A DNA stretch of 59,938 bases, from contig NZ_CP024866.1 of NCBI RefSeq assembly GCF_004136015.1, positions 1,369,495 to 1,429,432 of the forward strand, given 5' to 3'. Origin of the DNA: Pseudomonas sp. ACM7 (GTDB lineage: Bacteria; Pseudomonadota; Gammaproteobacteria; Pseudomonadales; Pseudomonadaceae). The notes under the pieces are model-generated. The model ran no database searches and had not been told where the DNA came from. It saw nothing but the letters and a program-made list of their open reading frames with translations. Numbering within the stretch: the stretch's first letter is position 1; each line of letters opens with the position of its first letter. The position numbers were made by a program, and so were the translations under genes. Shown in pieces: positions 35,219 to 42,760 of the stretch.

Positions 35219-36436
35219 TCAAACTTCCGAGTCCCAGATAATGGTGATGTTGCCGCTGAACGTGTCGCTCAGGCCGGGCCGCAGCAGAAAATCGATGGCG
35301 TCCTTGGGCATCTCGAAACGTAGCGAGCCGGCCTTGCGATTCACATAGATCCCTGGTTGAAAGACTGATGACCAGGTGTTGTAGCGCAGCTTGTGGAGCT
35401 TGACCGGCCCCGGCCCGCCCGGCCCGATGATTCCGTCGGGCAAGGTGAGGTAGGTTTCCACTTCGGTGGTATTGCCTTTGGGGCTGAACAGCTTGCAGCG
35501 GGTGCCGCCGGTCGAGTTGCATAGCATCATGACTTTGAAGCGCGACGACGCCGACAGATAAAACAGCTGGTCGCGGTAGATCCTGTTCGGTTTGCGACCA
35601 CCTTCAATCCAGCGTTGCCACCCGCCCTCGGGTTCCAGCGATACTTTGTTGCCGCCCGGTGGCAGGTCAACCTTCAGGGTGTGCTGTACGTCGAGGACGA
35701 AATCCAGGGTCAGGTTGGCATCGTCCGGATGCATCACTGCCCCCAGATCGAAATCGGCGCCGGGGCCCAGGGTGTAGGGAATCGAGCCTGTGTACAGCCC
35801 GCTCGACATATCCAAAGGATTGGGGGTGCGCAGTTCATAGGCGATATCGAGGGTGTCAAAGTACATGGAGGGAATGAAGTAAGCGGCCACCTTGACACAA
35901 GATGCTTCCACGGGCGTTTTCCAGAAAAACCGATAACTCGTGGGGCTGTAAGCCCCAACACCGCTGTATTGACAGGGTGCCGGTGCGTAGACCCAACTGT
36001 TGCTGGTCCATAGCTTTTGATGACCTTCGAGGCTGTCGGTCACCCCCACCAGACTGGCCGCTGAATCGCTCAAAATGAACCTGGAGCCAACACCGGTGAT
36101 GCGCACTTCAACAGTCTCCGTTTCATGGGTCTCGGCATTGGTCACCGTCAGCTGTCGCCAGTTGGCCGGCACCTTCAATGGGATACCTTCGCCGACCCCG
36201 ATGAAACGGCTGGCGTTGAACCGGATCGGCAGCTGAATACTGAACATATTGTTGGAAGCGCATTCACCCGGATAGCTCGCGCAGTAACCACTGTTCGGTG
36301 TTTTGTTGAGAAATGCATTTTTGTTTGGCTGAGAAGGATCCGGCTGAAACAACGCTCTGATTTCCTGATTCGCCGCCTCAGCCGAAGGCACCGCCAGTGC
36401 CATTAACAACCCCAGATAACAGGTAGATTTCTTCAT
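35219..36436 (-). CDS. CblD/CfaE-type fimbrial tip adhesin
   Basis: Tip protein of 405 aa from ATG 36436, which follows GGGGTGAATAT. The frame could reach 36505 but would enter the usher gene. Signal peptide MKKSTCYLGLLMALAVPSAEA. The mature protein has the CblD-like layout: an N-terminal adhesin domain with paired cysteines (SGYCASYPGEC, CQYSGVGAY, EASCVK) and a C-terminal pilin domain (about 230-405) ending SGNITIIWDSEV. In CS1-type pili this protein initiates assembly and binds the receptor. It starts 4 bp after the usher stop. Confidence 0.87.
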   Translation of the reverse strand: MKKSTCYLGLLMALAVPSAEAANQEIRALFQPDPSQPNKNAFLNKTPNSGYCASYPGECASNNMFSIQLPIRFNASRFIGVGEGIPLKVPANWRQLTVTNAETHETETVEVRITGVGSRFILSDSAASLVGVTDSLEGHQKLWTSNSWVYAPAPCQYSGVGAYSPTSYRFFWKTPVEASCVKVAAYFIPSMYFDTLDIAYELRTPNPLDMSSGLYTGSIPYTLGPGADFDLGAVMHPDDANLTLDFVLDVQHTLKVDLPPGGNKVSLEPEGGWQRWIEGGRKPNRIYRDQLFYLSASSRFKVMMLCNSTGGTRCKLFSPKGNTTEVETYLTLPDGIIGPGGPGPVKLHKLRYNTWSSVFQPGIYVNRKAGSLRFEMPKDAIDFLLRPGLSDTFSGNITIIWDSEV

Positions 36437-36440
36437 ATAT

Positions 36441-38966
36441 TCACCCCGCCTTTTGCTCGTTGGAGGCGACGTCCGCCAGGGTGTCCGGCGTGCAGCGCAG
36501 ATCACCGATCATCAACACATTGTTCTCACTGCGATGTCGGCTCGCATCGAGACGGAACTGGCACAGCAACTGGTTGCCCTGGCGCACTTCAAGCGTCGGT
36601 GAGCCGGCGTTCATTTCCATCGAGAAGAACCCGTCGACTTCCGTCACCCCGCGGCTGGCGTGGTTGATCACGTGATGGCCCTTGAGCGGTCGCCCCTGCG
36701 CATCGACCAGCCGGCCGAGCACGGTCAGGGTCTTCATCACCCGCACCTTGCGGTATTCCACCCCGCCCTTGTTCAGGTGATAGCGCGTGCGCGGCGGTTC
36801 GATGGTCGCTGCCGGCACGTGATTGCCTTCAAAATCGAAGCTCACCGAACTGTTCTGGTACGCAGTAATCGGGATGAAATTGCGCCCCGGCTTCAACGCC
36901 GCGCCGCCGCCGCTGTAATCGTCGGCGCGCAGGGTGATGTCGTCGATGTCTGATTCCACGTCGACAATCATTCCCGCACCACGCATTTCGTAATGGCTGG
37001 TCATGAGCATTTGCTCGCCGCCGACAACCAGGGTGCTGTCCAGGCTAAGACCGCCGGTGAAGTTGCCGTTGTAGGACGAACGCTGGACGAAACCGTCGCC
37101 ATTGACTGCGTCGGTACGAAAGTTGGCAAGGCTCGACACACCCACGCCGTAGGTGTCAGTGAGTGCCGTCACCGAGACGTTTTGCAGCACGTGATCTTTG
37201 AGATCCCGGCGCCAGCCGAGGGAACCATTGTTGTCGCGGCTGCCGTCACGGGCCGTGCGCGAACCGATGCTGCCAGTGATCTGCTGGCCCGGCGTGCCCA
37301 AGGCCAGGTTAAGGCTCAGGTCTATCCCGCGGTTGCGTGCGTCGCCACTGCTGAAACTGCCCGGGCGATCAAATAACGACAGACGCCAACTCGCATCGCT
37401 GCCGAACAACGTAGCGCGCTGGGTCCAACCCAGATCCATACCGATGCCATCGATGTTGCCCTCGCTGTGGGACACCCGTCCGCTGATCGAACTTTTACTG
37501 CTGACCCGATGGTTGATCGCCAGGGATGAATTGCTGGTTTCGCCAACGAACACATTACGTTGGCGCACCCGTGTACCGTCTGGCAGGGTTTCGTACAGGT
37601 TGGTGGTGTCCAGCCAGCTGCGGTTGTGGCTAAGCACCAGGCTACCGGAGCCATAGTTGTAAAGACTTTGCAGATCGAGACCGGTGCCATGATCCTGAGT
37701 CTGATACACGTTGGCATACAGACTGATGTGATTGGCCAGGGTCCAGTCGATGGAACTGCCGTATTGCAGTTTTTCGCGAATCTGCCGCGCCGATAGCCCG
37801 AGAATTACCCGTGGGTGCATCAGGTAATTGACCGACGCCCCTGCCGTCGGACTGCCACTGGACTGCTGGTTCCAGTTACTGAGCAGTTTGCTTTCTTCAC
37901 CGACAAACAGGTTGTAGCGCCAGCGCTCATCGAGGTTGCGCCAGTTGCTGGGCTTGTACACCAGCTCCTGGGTAGTGGAGGTGATCTGGCCATCTTCGAT
38001 CAGGCGCACTTCCACTTCGTAGATCCCGCCTGGCAGCGGCCGGGTATCGAGGGTTTGCAATCCCGCGGGCACTGACTGTGTGTTGATCAACAGACCGTCG
38101 CGATAGATCTCCACCGACCCTTGGCGATTGGCCGTGACATAAATAGGGTAGACGCTGGGCATCGGACTGTTGATCGCCAGGCTGTCAGAGCTGCCGAACA
38201 TGACGCCGACAGCGGTATCGGGGCTGGTGCCAAACGTACGAGGTTGGCGGGTCAGCCCTTCGGAACTGGGGGTGAAATAGCCCAGGCGCAGGAAGCTGCC
38301 CTGCAGTTCGCGCTGGGTGTAGAGCTCGTGAACCGCGTGATAAAGCTTATCGTCGGGACCGCCGAGGCGGGCCAATTGCATGTTGAACGTCTGGCTCCAG
38401 TTGCCCAGGCTCGCGCTGGCTTCAAGGCCATAGCGCCCACCCAGATCCTGATCCTGGCCGCCATTGAGGTTGAGCTGGTTGCGCACCATCAGGCCGCTAC
38501 TGCCGCCATCCGGCTGCTCGTAATAACGCTTGGTCTCCAGATCGCGCTCGGCGTTTTCGGTGAGGATCGAAACCAACGAGCTTTCCAGGTTGTAGTGCAC
38601 GGCCAGCACCTGATCCGGACATGACCCCGTGCAATTGCCCAGCGGCACACCCGGCTTGAGATAACTTGCCCATTTTTCCCGTTCAGCGGGGCCGAAACGG
38701 TTTTCGCTGGTGTCGGTAAATTCGAGCAGGGTGACACGATCATCGCGAGACAACACCACCATGGCCTCTCCCAGAGGCTGTTGATCGAGTTCTACCCGGA
38801 CAGCCAGAGGCACATCAAAGAAATGCTCCTCGAAATCCGCCGGAAGACCTTTGGCCTGCGCCAGTAGACTTCGCGGTGTCGTACCGGCGGAAGAAACGGG
38901 AGCCGCGGCTGCACTGGCGCAAAACAACAGCGCAAGCGCAGCCGCGATGGGGGTCATCGGGAACAT
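36441..38966 (-). CDS. CS1-type outer-membrane fimbrial usher (CooC/TcfC-like)
   Basis: Outer-membrane usher of 841 aa. Signal peptide MFPMTPIAAALALLFCASAA. An N-terminal periplasmic domain with a C...C pair (GNCTGSC) comes first, then a long beta-barrel with alternating aromatic strands (RYNLFVGEESKLLSNWNQQ and similar). An E-set-like C-terminal part contains GRLVDAQGRPLKGHHVI. It secretes and polymerises fimbrial subunits with help from the chaperone. The length agrees with CooC-type ushers. Followed tightly by the adhesin gene and preceded by an 85-bp gap with a strong hairpin. Confidence 0.92.
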   Translation of the reverse strand: MFPMTPIAAALALLFCASAAAAPVSSAGTTPRSLLAQAKGLPADFEEHFFDVPLAVRVELDQQPLGEAMVVLSRDDRVTLLEFTDTSENRFGPAEREKWASYLKPGVPLGNCTGSCPDQVLAVHYNLESSLVSILTENAERDLETKRYYEQPDGGSSGLMVRNQLNLNGGQDQDLGGRYGLEASASLGNWSQTFNMQLARLGGPDDKLYHAVHELYTQRELQGSFLRLGYFTPSSEGLTRQPRTFGTSPDTAVGVMFGSSDSLAINSPMPSVYPIYVTANRQGSVEIYRDGLLINTQSVPAGLQTLDTRPLPGGIYEVEVRLIEDGQITSTTQELVYKPSNWRNLDERWRYNLFVGEESKLLSNWNQQSSGSPTAGASVNYLMHPRVILGLSARQIREKLQYGSSIDWTLANHISLYANVYQTQDHGTGLDLQSLYNYGSGSLVLSHNRSWLDTTNLYETLPDGTRVRQRNVFVGETSNSSLAINHRVSSKSSISGRVSHSEGNIDGIGMDLGWTQRATLFGSDASWRLSLFDRPGSFSSGDARNRGIDLSLNLALGTPGQQITGSIGSRTARDGSRDNNGSLGWRRDLKDHVLQNVSVTALTDTYGVGVSSLANFRTDAVNGDGFVQRSSYNGNFTGGLSLDSTLVVGGEQMLMTSHYEMRGAGMIVDVESDIDDITLRADDYSGGGAALKPGRNFIPITAYQNSSVSFDFEGNHVPAATIEPPRTRYHLNKGGVEYRKVRVMKTLTVLGRLVDAQGRPLKGHHVINHASRGVTEVDGFFSMEMNAGSPTLEVRQGNQLLCQFRLDASRHRSENNVLMIGDLRCTPDTLADVASNEQKAG

Positions 38967-38999
38967 GAACTCTTACTCTGATTACGATCAAGTTGAAGT

Positions 39000-39033
39000 C
39001 CGACGGGACAAACAATGCTGTTTGCCCTGTCGG
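39000..39033 (-). promoter_or_regulatory. Intercistronic hairpin between pilin and usher genes
   Basis: On the minus strand CCGACAGGGCAAACA pairs with TGTTTGTCCCGTCGG over 15 positions with one mismatch and one G-U, with a tiny loop. There is no U tract, so it is more likely an mRNA-stabilising or processing structure that raises pilin over usher synthesis than a full terminator. Confidence 0.6.
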
Positions 39034-39051
39034 TTTGCGCGACTTTGAAAG

Positions 39052-39546
39052 TTAGCGCGAGCCGCCCACGGGAGGGACAGCGTCGAAGGTCATTGCCACG
39101 ACACCGGTGTAGTCGCCCGGCTGGAAGGTCGTACCTACCGCACTGATTTTCAGCGGTGCGCGGAAGTTCACGTCAGACTCGGCTTCACCTACAACCAGTT
39201 GCGGGGTCAAGTTGAGTTCCTTGTTATTGAGCTCGACTTTCAAATCAATGGTATCGGAGCCAGAAATCAGTTTTGGCGCGCTTTCCAGGCTGGCGTGAAC
39301 CGAACCGTTGTTGTTGCGCACATCGAAGAACCCATTAACCTCTCTCATTTTGCCGCTGCTCGGCTGAAAGCTCATGTCCTGATCCTTGTTAACCAGGTCA
39401 GGGTCAGTCGGCACCACGTAGAAACCGTTAGTCGGCACGTGGGCGACGATGTTGATGGAGTGAGCAGCTTCACCTGCGGCAAATGCCCCGGAGGAACCCA
39501 GCGCCAAAATAGCCAATGGGGCAGCGATTGCGATTTTCTTGAACAT
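39052..39546 (-). CDS. CS1-type fimbrial major subunit
   Basis: Pilin of 164 aa from ATG 39546, chosen because it gives the signal peptide MFKKIAIAAPLAILALGSSG ending AFA (upstream ATG 39582 would add 12 polar residues). The mature N-terminus AGEAAHSINIVAHVPTNGFY is the donor-strand region of the CooA/CfaB family; FDVRNNNGSVHASLESAPKL and GDYTGVVAMTFDAVPP are conserved blocks. First gene of the operon, consistent with a highly expressed major pilin. Confidence 0.88.
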   Translation of the reverse strand: MFKKIAIAAPLAILALGSSGAFAAGEAAHSINIVAHVPTNGFYVVPTDPDLVNKDQDMSFQPSSGKMREVNGFFDVRNNNGSVHASLESAPKLISGSDTIDLKVELNNKELNLTPQLVVGEAESDVNFRAPLKISAVGTTFQPGDYTGVVAMTFDAVPPVGGSR

Positions 39547-39754
39547 TGTTAAGTACCTGTTTTCTTTATGGAATCGGTTCATTGAAAGTTAAAAACTGCT
39601 TACCCGCAACAGGTCGCTTTGTTTGAACTTCCAACGCCGAAACATCTTCGACTTCTTGTTCCGGAAAGTAAGCAGGCAACTTCCCATGAGCGCGTAGTTA
39701 AACAACCTCATGAGCAGAAGGAAAAAGAAACAAAAAACTCAAATACCAAATAGT

Positions 39755-39771
39755 GGCTGTAAGTTACAGCC
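39755..39771. promoter_or_regulatory. 17-bp palindrome upstream of the fimbrial operon
   Basis: GGCTGTAA-G-TTACAGCC is a perfect inverted repeat about 210 bp before the pilin start, inside the AT-rich region. Candidate binding site for a regulator of fimbrial expression. Confidence 0.45.
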
Positions 39772-40012
39772 TACATACAGTTTTACTAAAAAAACCATAC
39801 AGCGGCTTCGCCTAGACAACAATGGACTTGCAGGATTTTTAGAGCATAAGTTCAACTATTATTAGAGCAACAGCTTTAACTATTAAACAATTCCTGTATC
39901 GGCGACAAAATCAGCTTATGTACGGTGATATTTCCTGGTGATTTGCATCATTGACCGCGCCGACCGCCCGTCGGCACCGATCAGCCCCTTGTAAAAAACG
40001 TCTTGCCCTGCG

Positions 40013-40030
40013 CTTAAGATATATCTTAAG
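40013..40030. promoter_or_regulatory. 18-bp palindromic operator before the PadR gene
   Basis: CTTAAGATATATCTTAAG is a perfect palindrome ending 31 bp before the PadR start and overlapping the likely promoter (TATCTTAAG...TATCTAAAT). PadR proteins bind such AT-rich palindromes at their own promoters, so autoregulation of the padR/ferric-reductase pair is likely. Confidence 0.65.
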
Positions 40031-40061
40031 TTGTATCTAAATACGACGAGAGCAGCGAAAA

Positions 40062-40643
40062 ATGAGAGACCATCATTCCCAACACCGCGACCATAACGAC
40101 GGCCGCGACGGCTTCGAAAAACGCCCAGGCCCCGGCCGCGAACGGGGTGGCCGAGGCCCGCGGGTTTTCGCCCCAGGCGATCTGAAACTGCTGCTGCTGG
40201 CGCTGATCGCCGAGCAGCCGTGCCACGGCTATGACCTGATCCGCCAGATCGAAAGCATGTTCGACGGCGCCTACAGCCCCAGCCCCGGTGTGATCTACCC
40301 GACCCTGACCTTCCTTGAAGAAAGCGAGATGATCCTGGGCGACGCCGAGGGCGGGAAAAAACGCTATAGCATCACCGACGCCGGACGTCTGTCGTTAAGC
40401 GAACAGGCGATCGCACTGGATGGTGTGCGGATGCGCATCGAAGTCAGCAAGCGCTCATTGCGCGGCCATGACCGCCCCGCCGAGATTCACGAAGCAGTGC
40501 ACAACTTGCGTCATGCCCTGCAGATGCATCACGGCCGCTGGAGCCCGGAAGAAATCCTGCGAGTGCGCGACCTGCTTAACAACACCGCCAAAGCCATCGT
40601 CGATGGCCCTGTCGTTCAACCCGCTCAGGAGCAAGCCGAATGA
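40062..40643 (+). CDS. PadR-family regulator, YqjI-like
   Basis: Cytoplasmic regulator of 193 aa. A His-rich head (MRDHHSQHRDHNDGRDG) may bind Ni or Fe, followed by a basic linker. The PadR winged helix (about 45-120) has LLLLALIAEQPCHGYDLIRQ, SPGVIYPTLTFLEE and KKRYSITDAG. The C-terminal dimerisation helix is residues 130-180. This His-rich-head/PadR layout next to a siderophore-interacting protein is the same as YqjI-YqjH of Escherichia coli, where YqjI represses the ferric reductase in response to metal. The stop overlaps the next start (ATGA). Confidence 0.88.
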   Translation: MRDHHSQHRDHNDGRDGFEKRPGPGRERGGRGPRVFAPGDLKLLLLALIAEQPCHGYDLIRQIESMFDGAYSPSPGVIYPTLTFLEESEMILGDAEGGKKRYSITDAGRLSLSEQAIALDGVRMRIEVSKRSLRGHDRPAEIHEAVHNLRHALQMHHGRWSPEEILRVRDLLNNTAKAIVDGPVVQPAQEQAE

Positions 40644-41425
40644 CTGAAGTGATCGTACAAACCATTCACCGTGTCAGCCACGAGATCAAACGCCGTCGTC
40701 TGGAAGTGTTGCGGGTGGTCGACCTGACGCCGCGCATGCGCCGCATAACGCTGGGCGGCCCGGAGCTGGCAGGCTTCGTCAGCCTCGGCACGGACGACCA
40801 CGTCAAACTGCTGTTCCCACAGAATGAAGCGCAGCAGGCGGCGCTGGAAACCCTGGTACTCGGTGCCGGCAAAGACAACGGCCCGATGCCCGCCATGCGT
40901 GATTACACCCCTCGGCGCATTGACCTCGACGCACTGGAACTGGACATCGACTTCGTACTGCACGGTGACGGCCCCGCCTCGACCTGGGCCGAACAGGCCA
41001 AACCCGGCCAGTTCCTGCACATCGGCGGGCCACGGGGTTCGATGATCGTGCCGGACATTTTCGACAGCTACCTGCTGATCGGCGATGAGACGGCCATCCC
41101 CGCGATTGCTCGTCGACTGGAAGGCCTGGCGGCCAATCGCCGGGCACTGGTGATCATCGAAGTGGAGAACGGTGCCGAGCAGCAAAAACTCGACAGCGTG
41201 GCGCAGGTCAATGTGATCTGGGTACTGCGCGAAGGCGGCAGCAATAACCTGCTGAACACCGTAATGCAGCTGCAGGTGCCCAGCGGCAACCTATACGCCT
41301 GGGTGGCGACCGAGAGCAAAGTGTCGCGGCAGATACGTCGGGTATTGCTGGATGAGCACGGGCTTAACGAGCAGTCCGTCAAAGCCGTCGGCTACTGGCG
41401 GGCGGATGACAGCGACGACGAGTGA
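40640..41425 (+). CDS. Siderophore-interacting FAD ferric reductase (YqjH/ViuB-like)
   Basis: Cytoplasmic flavoprotein of 261 aa. The N-terminal FAD-binding barrel shows RMRRITLGGPELAGF, MRDYTPRR (the RxYTxR flavin motif) and DFVLHGDGPASTWAEQAKPG, then a GGPRGS loop. The C-terminal half has DSYLLIGDETAIPAIARRLE for NAD(P)H binding. It reduces ferric siderophores taken into the cytoplasm to release iron. Translationally coupled to the YqjI-like repressor, so controlled by metal status through the palindrome at 40013-40030 (inference). Confidence 0.92.
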   Translation: MTEVIVQTIHRVSHEIKRRRLEVLRVVDLTPRMRRITLGGPELAGFVSLGTDDHVKLLFPQNEAQQAALETLVLGAGKDNGPMPAMRDYTPRRIDLDALELDIDFVLHGDGPASTWAEQAKPGQFLHIGGPRGSMIVPDIFDSYLLIGDETAIPAIARRLEGLAANRRALVIIEVENGAEQQKLDSVAQVNVIWVLREGGSNNLLNTVMQLQVPSGNLYAWVATESKVSRQIRRVLLDEHGLNEQSVKAVGYWRADDSDDE

Positions 41426-41430
41426 AACCT

Positions 41431-41506
41431 TAAAAGATCGCAGCCTGCGGCAGCTCCTACAGGGTGTACGACGATCCATTGTAGGAGCTGCCGCAGGCTG
41501 CGATCC
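41431..41506. repeat. Inverted REP pair, GTAGGAGCTGCCGCAGGCTGCGAT family
   Basis: GATCGCAGCCTGCGGCAGCT and AGCTGCCGCAGGCTGCGATC face each other across about 30 bp between two convergent genes. Confidence 0.88.
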
Positions 41507-41514
41507 TGGCGATT

Positions 41515-42165
41515 TTATTGGCGACGACGTCTATCCAGCCCAACCACCAACAACGCTATCGCCACAAAACCCAATAGCAGCCCTCCGGCATTCACGAACA
41601 CCTGTGAATAACCCAGTTTGCCGACATCAATGAACGGATAGGGATAAACCGCCAGCAGATGCCCGCGCCACAACGAATACGCGAAATACACCACTGGATA
41701 GATCACCCACGCAGCGATATGCCGCAGTCGCAACGTGCCTTTCGGCACACAGCACCACCAATAAGTCAGAAACAGCAGGGGCATGACGTCATGCATCAGC
41801 TCATCGGCCAGCCATTGCCAGCCTTGCGGATGCCATAAATGGCGCAACAACACGTTGTACCCCAGGCCGACCACGGCGATGCTCACGGCAATGCCACTAC
41901 TCACCCACGGCTGCAAAAACCAGCGGCGCGCTGCCGACTCGCGGGACGTCAGCTCACACGTCAGCACGGTCGCCACCAGCGTATTGCTCAGCACGGTGAA
42001 ATAGCTGAAGAAGCTGATCAGCCCGCCGAGCAGACTGGCCGCCAGCGTCCAGCGTGAGTAGAAAATCAGGTACAACTGAATGCTCAGTCCCGCCCAGCCA
42101 AGCACTGCAGCCACGGCGACAACATGACGCCGCGCGGCAGAACCTGGCGTCGGTGGGTTGACCAT
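41515..42165 (-). CDS. Pr6Pr-family integral membrane protein
   Basis: Membrane protein of 216 aa from ATG 42165, taken over the upstream start at 42231 because it reduces overlap with the neighbouring gene. Six TM helices; RHVVAVAAVLGWAGLSIQLY, FFSYFTVLSNTLVA and VKxxYPYPFIDVG-type sequence (AVYPYPFIDVGKLGY) mark the Pr6Pr/FAR-17a-like family. The function is unknown. The start codon lies just after the stop of the VF530 gene (42168), so the two are probably co-transcribed. Confidence 0.82.
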   Translation of the reverse strand: MVNPPTPGSAARRHVVAVAAVLGWAGLSIQLYLIFYSRWTLAASLLGGLISFFSYFTVLSNTLVATVLTCELTSRESAARRWFLQPWVSSGIAVSIAVVGLGYNVLLRHLWHPQGWQWLADELMHDVMPLLFLTYWWCCVPKGTLRLRHIAAWVIYPVVYFAYSLWRGHLLAVYPYPFIDVGKLGYSQVFVNAGGLLLGFVAIALLVVGLDRRRRQ

Positions 42166-42167
42166 GT

Positions 42168-42398
42168 TCAGACCGGGCGCTTGGTGCGCATCAACTTCAC
42201 GTACAAGCGCTCGACCTTCTCCCGCGCCCACGGGGTTTTGCGCAGAAACGTCAGGCTCGACTTGATGCTCGGATCACTCTTGAAACAGCGGATATCGATG
42301 CGCTCGGCCAGCCCCGACCATTCGTAGTGTTCAACCAGCGCGTTGAGGATTTGCTCCAGCGTCACGCCGTGCAGCGGGTTGTTGTTCTGTTCGGTCAT
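42168..42398 (-). CDS. VF530 family DNA-binding-like protein
   Basis: Small cytoplasmic protein of 76 aa from ATG 42398 (the frame continues to 42503 with a non-family N-terminus). [39 protein letters not shown] and [15 protein letters not shown] match the VF530 family of small helical proteins, which share the 2-Cys-free VF530 fold and are annotated as DNA-binding from structure. The cellular role is unknown. Confidence 0.88.
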   Translation of the reverse strand: MTEQNNNPLHGVTLEQILNALVEHYEWSGLAERIDIRCFKSDPSIKSSLTFLRKTPWAREKVERLYVKLMRTKRPV

Positions 42399-42503
42399 GC
42401 CGGGCCTTCGAGCGGTGAAAGAATGGGAAGCCGCGCACCTTAGCCGAGGGCTTCGTTGGGGGGAAGCGATCTGTGTGCGGTCAGTTAAATGTAGGTGAAA
42501 CAC

Positions 42504-42595
42504 AAAAGATCGCAGCCTCGTTTCACTCGACAGCTCCTACATTGGAATGCGTTCACCTGTAGGAGCTGTCGAGTGAAACGAGGCTGCGATCTTTT
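42504..42595. repeat. Inverted REP pair, GAGCTGTCGAGTGAAACGAGG family
   Basis: AAAAGATCGCAGCCTCGTTT and AAACGAGGCTGCGATCTTTT are exact inverted copies extending to GCTCCTACA/TGTAGGAGC, with a loop of about 20 bp. Same family as 23129-23260. Confidence 0.9.
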
Positions 42596-42760
42596 CCACT
42601 GACTGTTACCAAATCCGAAACGCTCCATGTCGTTAAAAGCGCTTTCTCTATTTGTAACAGGACATTATCCTTGCGCCCGTCAAGCTGAAACGCTTCCGCT
42701 GCCCGCGACATACTGCCGCTTCAGTTCACCCCCCAGAAAAGACCAAGAATTACTTCCCCT
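42596..42760 (+). promoter_or_regulatory. Leader region of the OprB-type porin gene
   Basis: A 165-bp non-coding stretch with no obvious terminator; CTATTTGTAACAGGACATTATCC (about 42650-42672) contains a possible -10-like element. No gene is seen. Confidence 0.3.

Larger units (their letters stand above)
39547..40061. other. 515-bp AT-rich control region of fimbrial operon and PadR gene
   Basis: Distinctly AT-rich compared with its surroundings (for example near 39720-39800 and 39830-39910), as often seen where xenogeneic silencers bind. It contains the 17-bp palindrome at 39755-39771 and, near the right end, the 18-bp palindrome at 40013-40030. No gene is seen. Confidence 0.6.
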
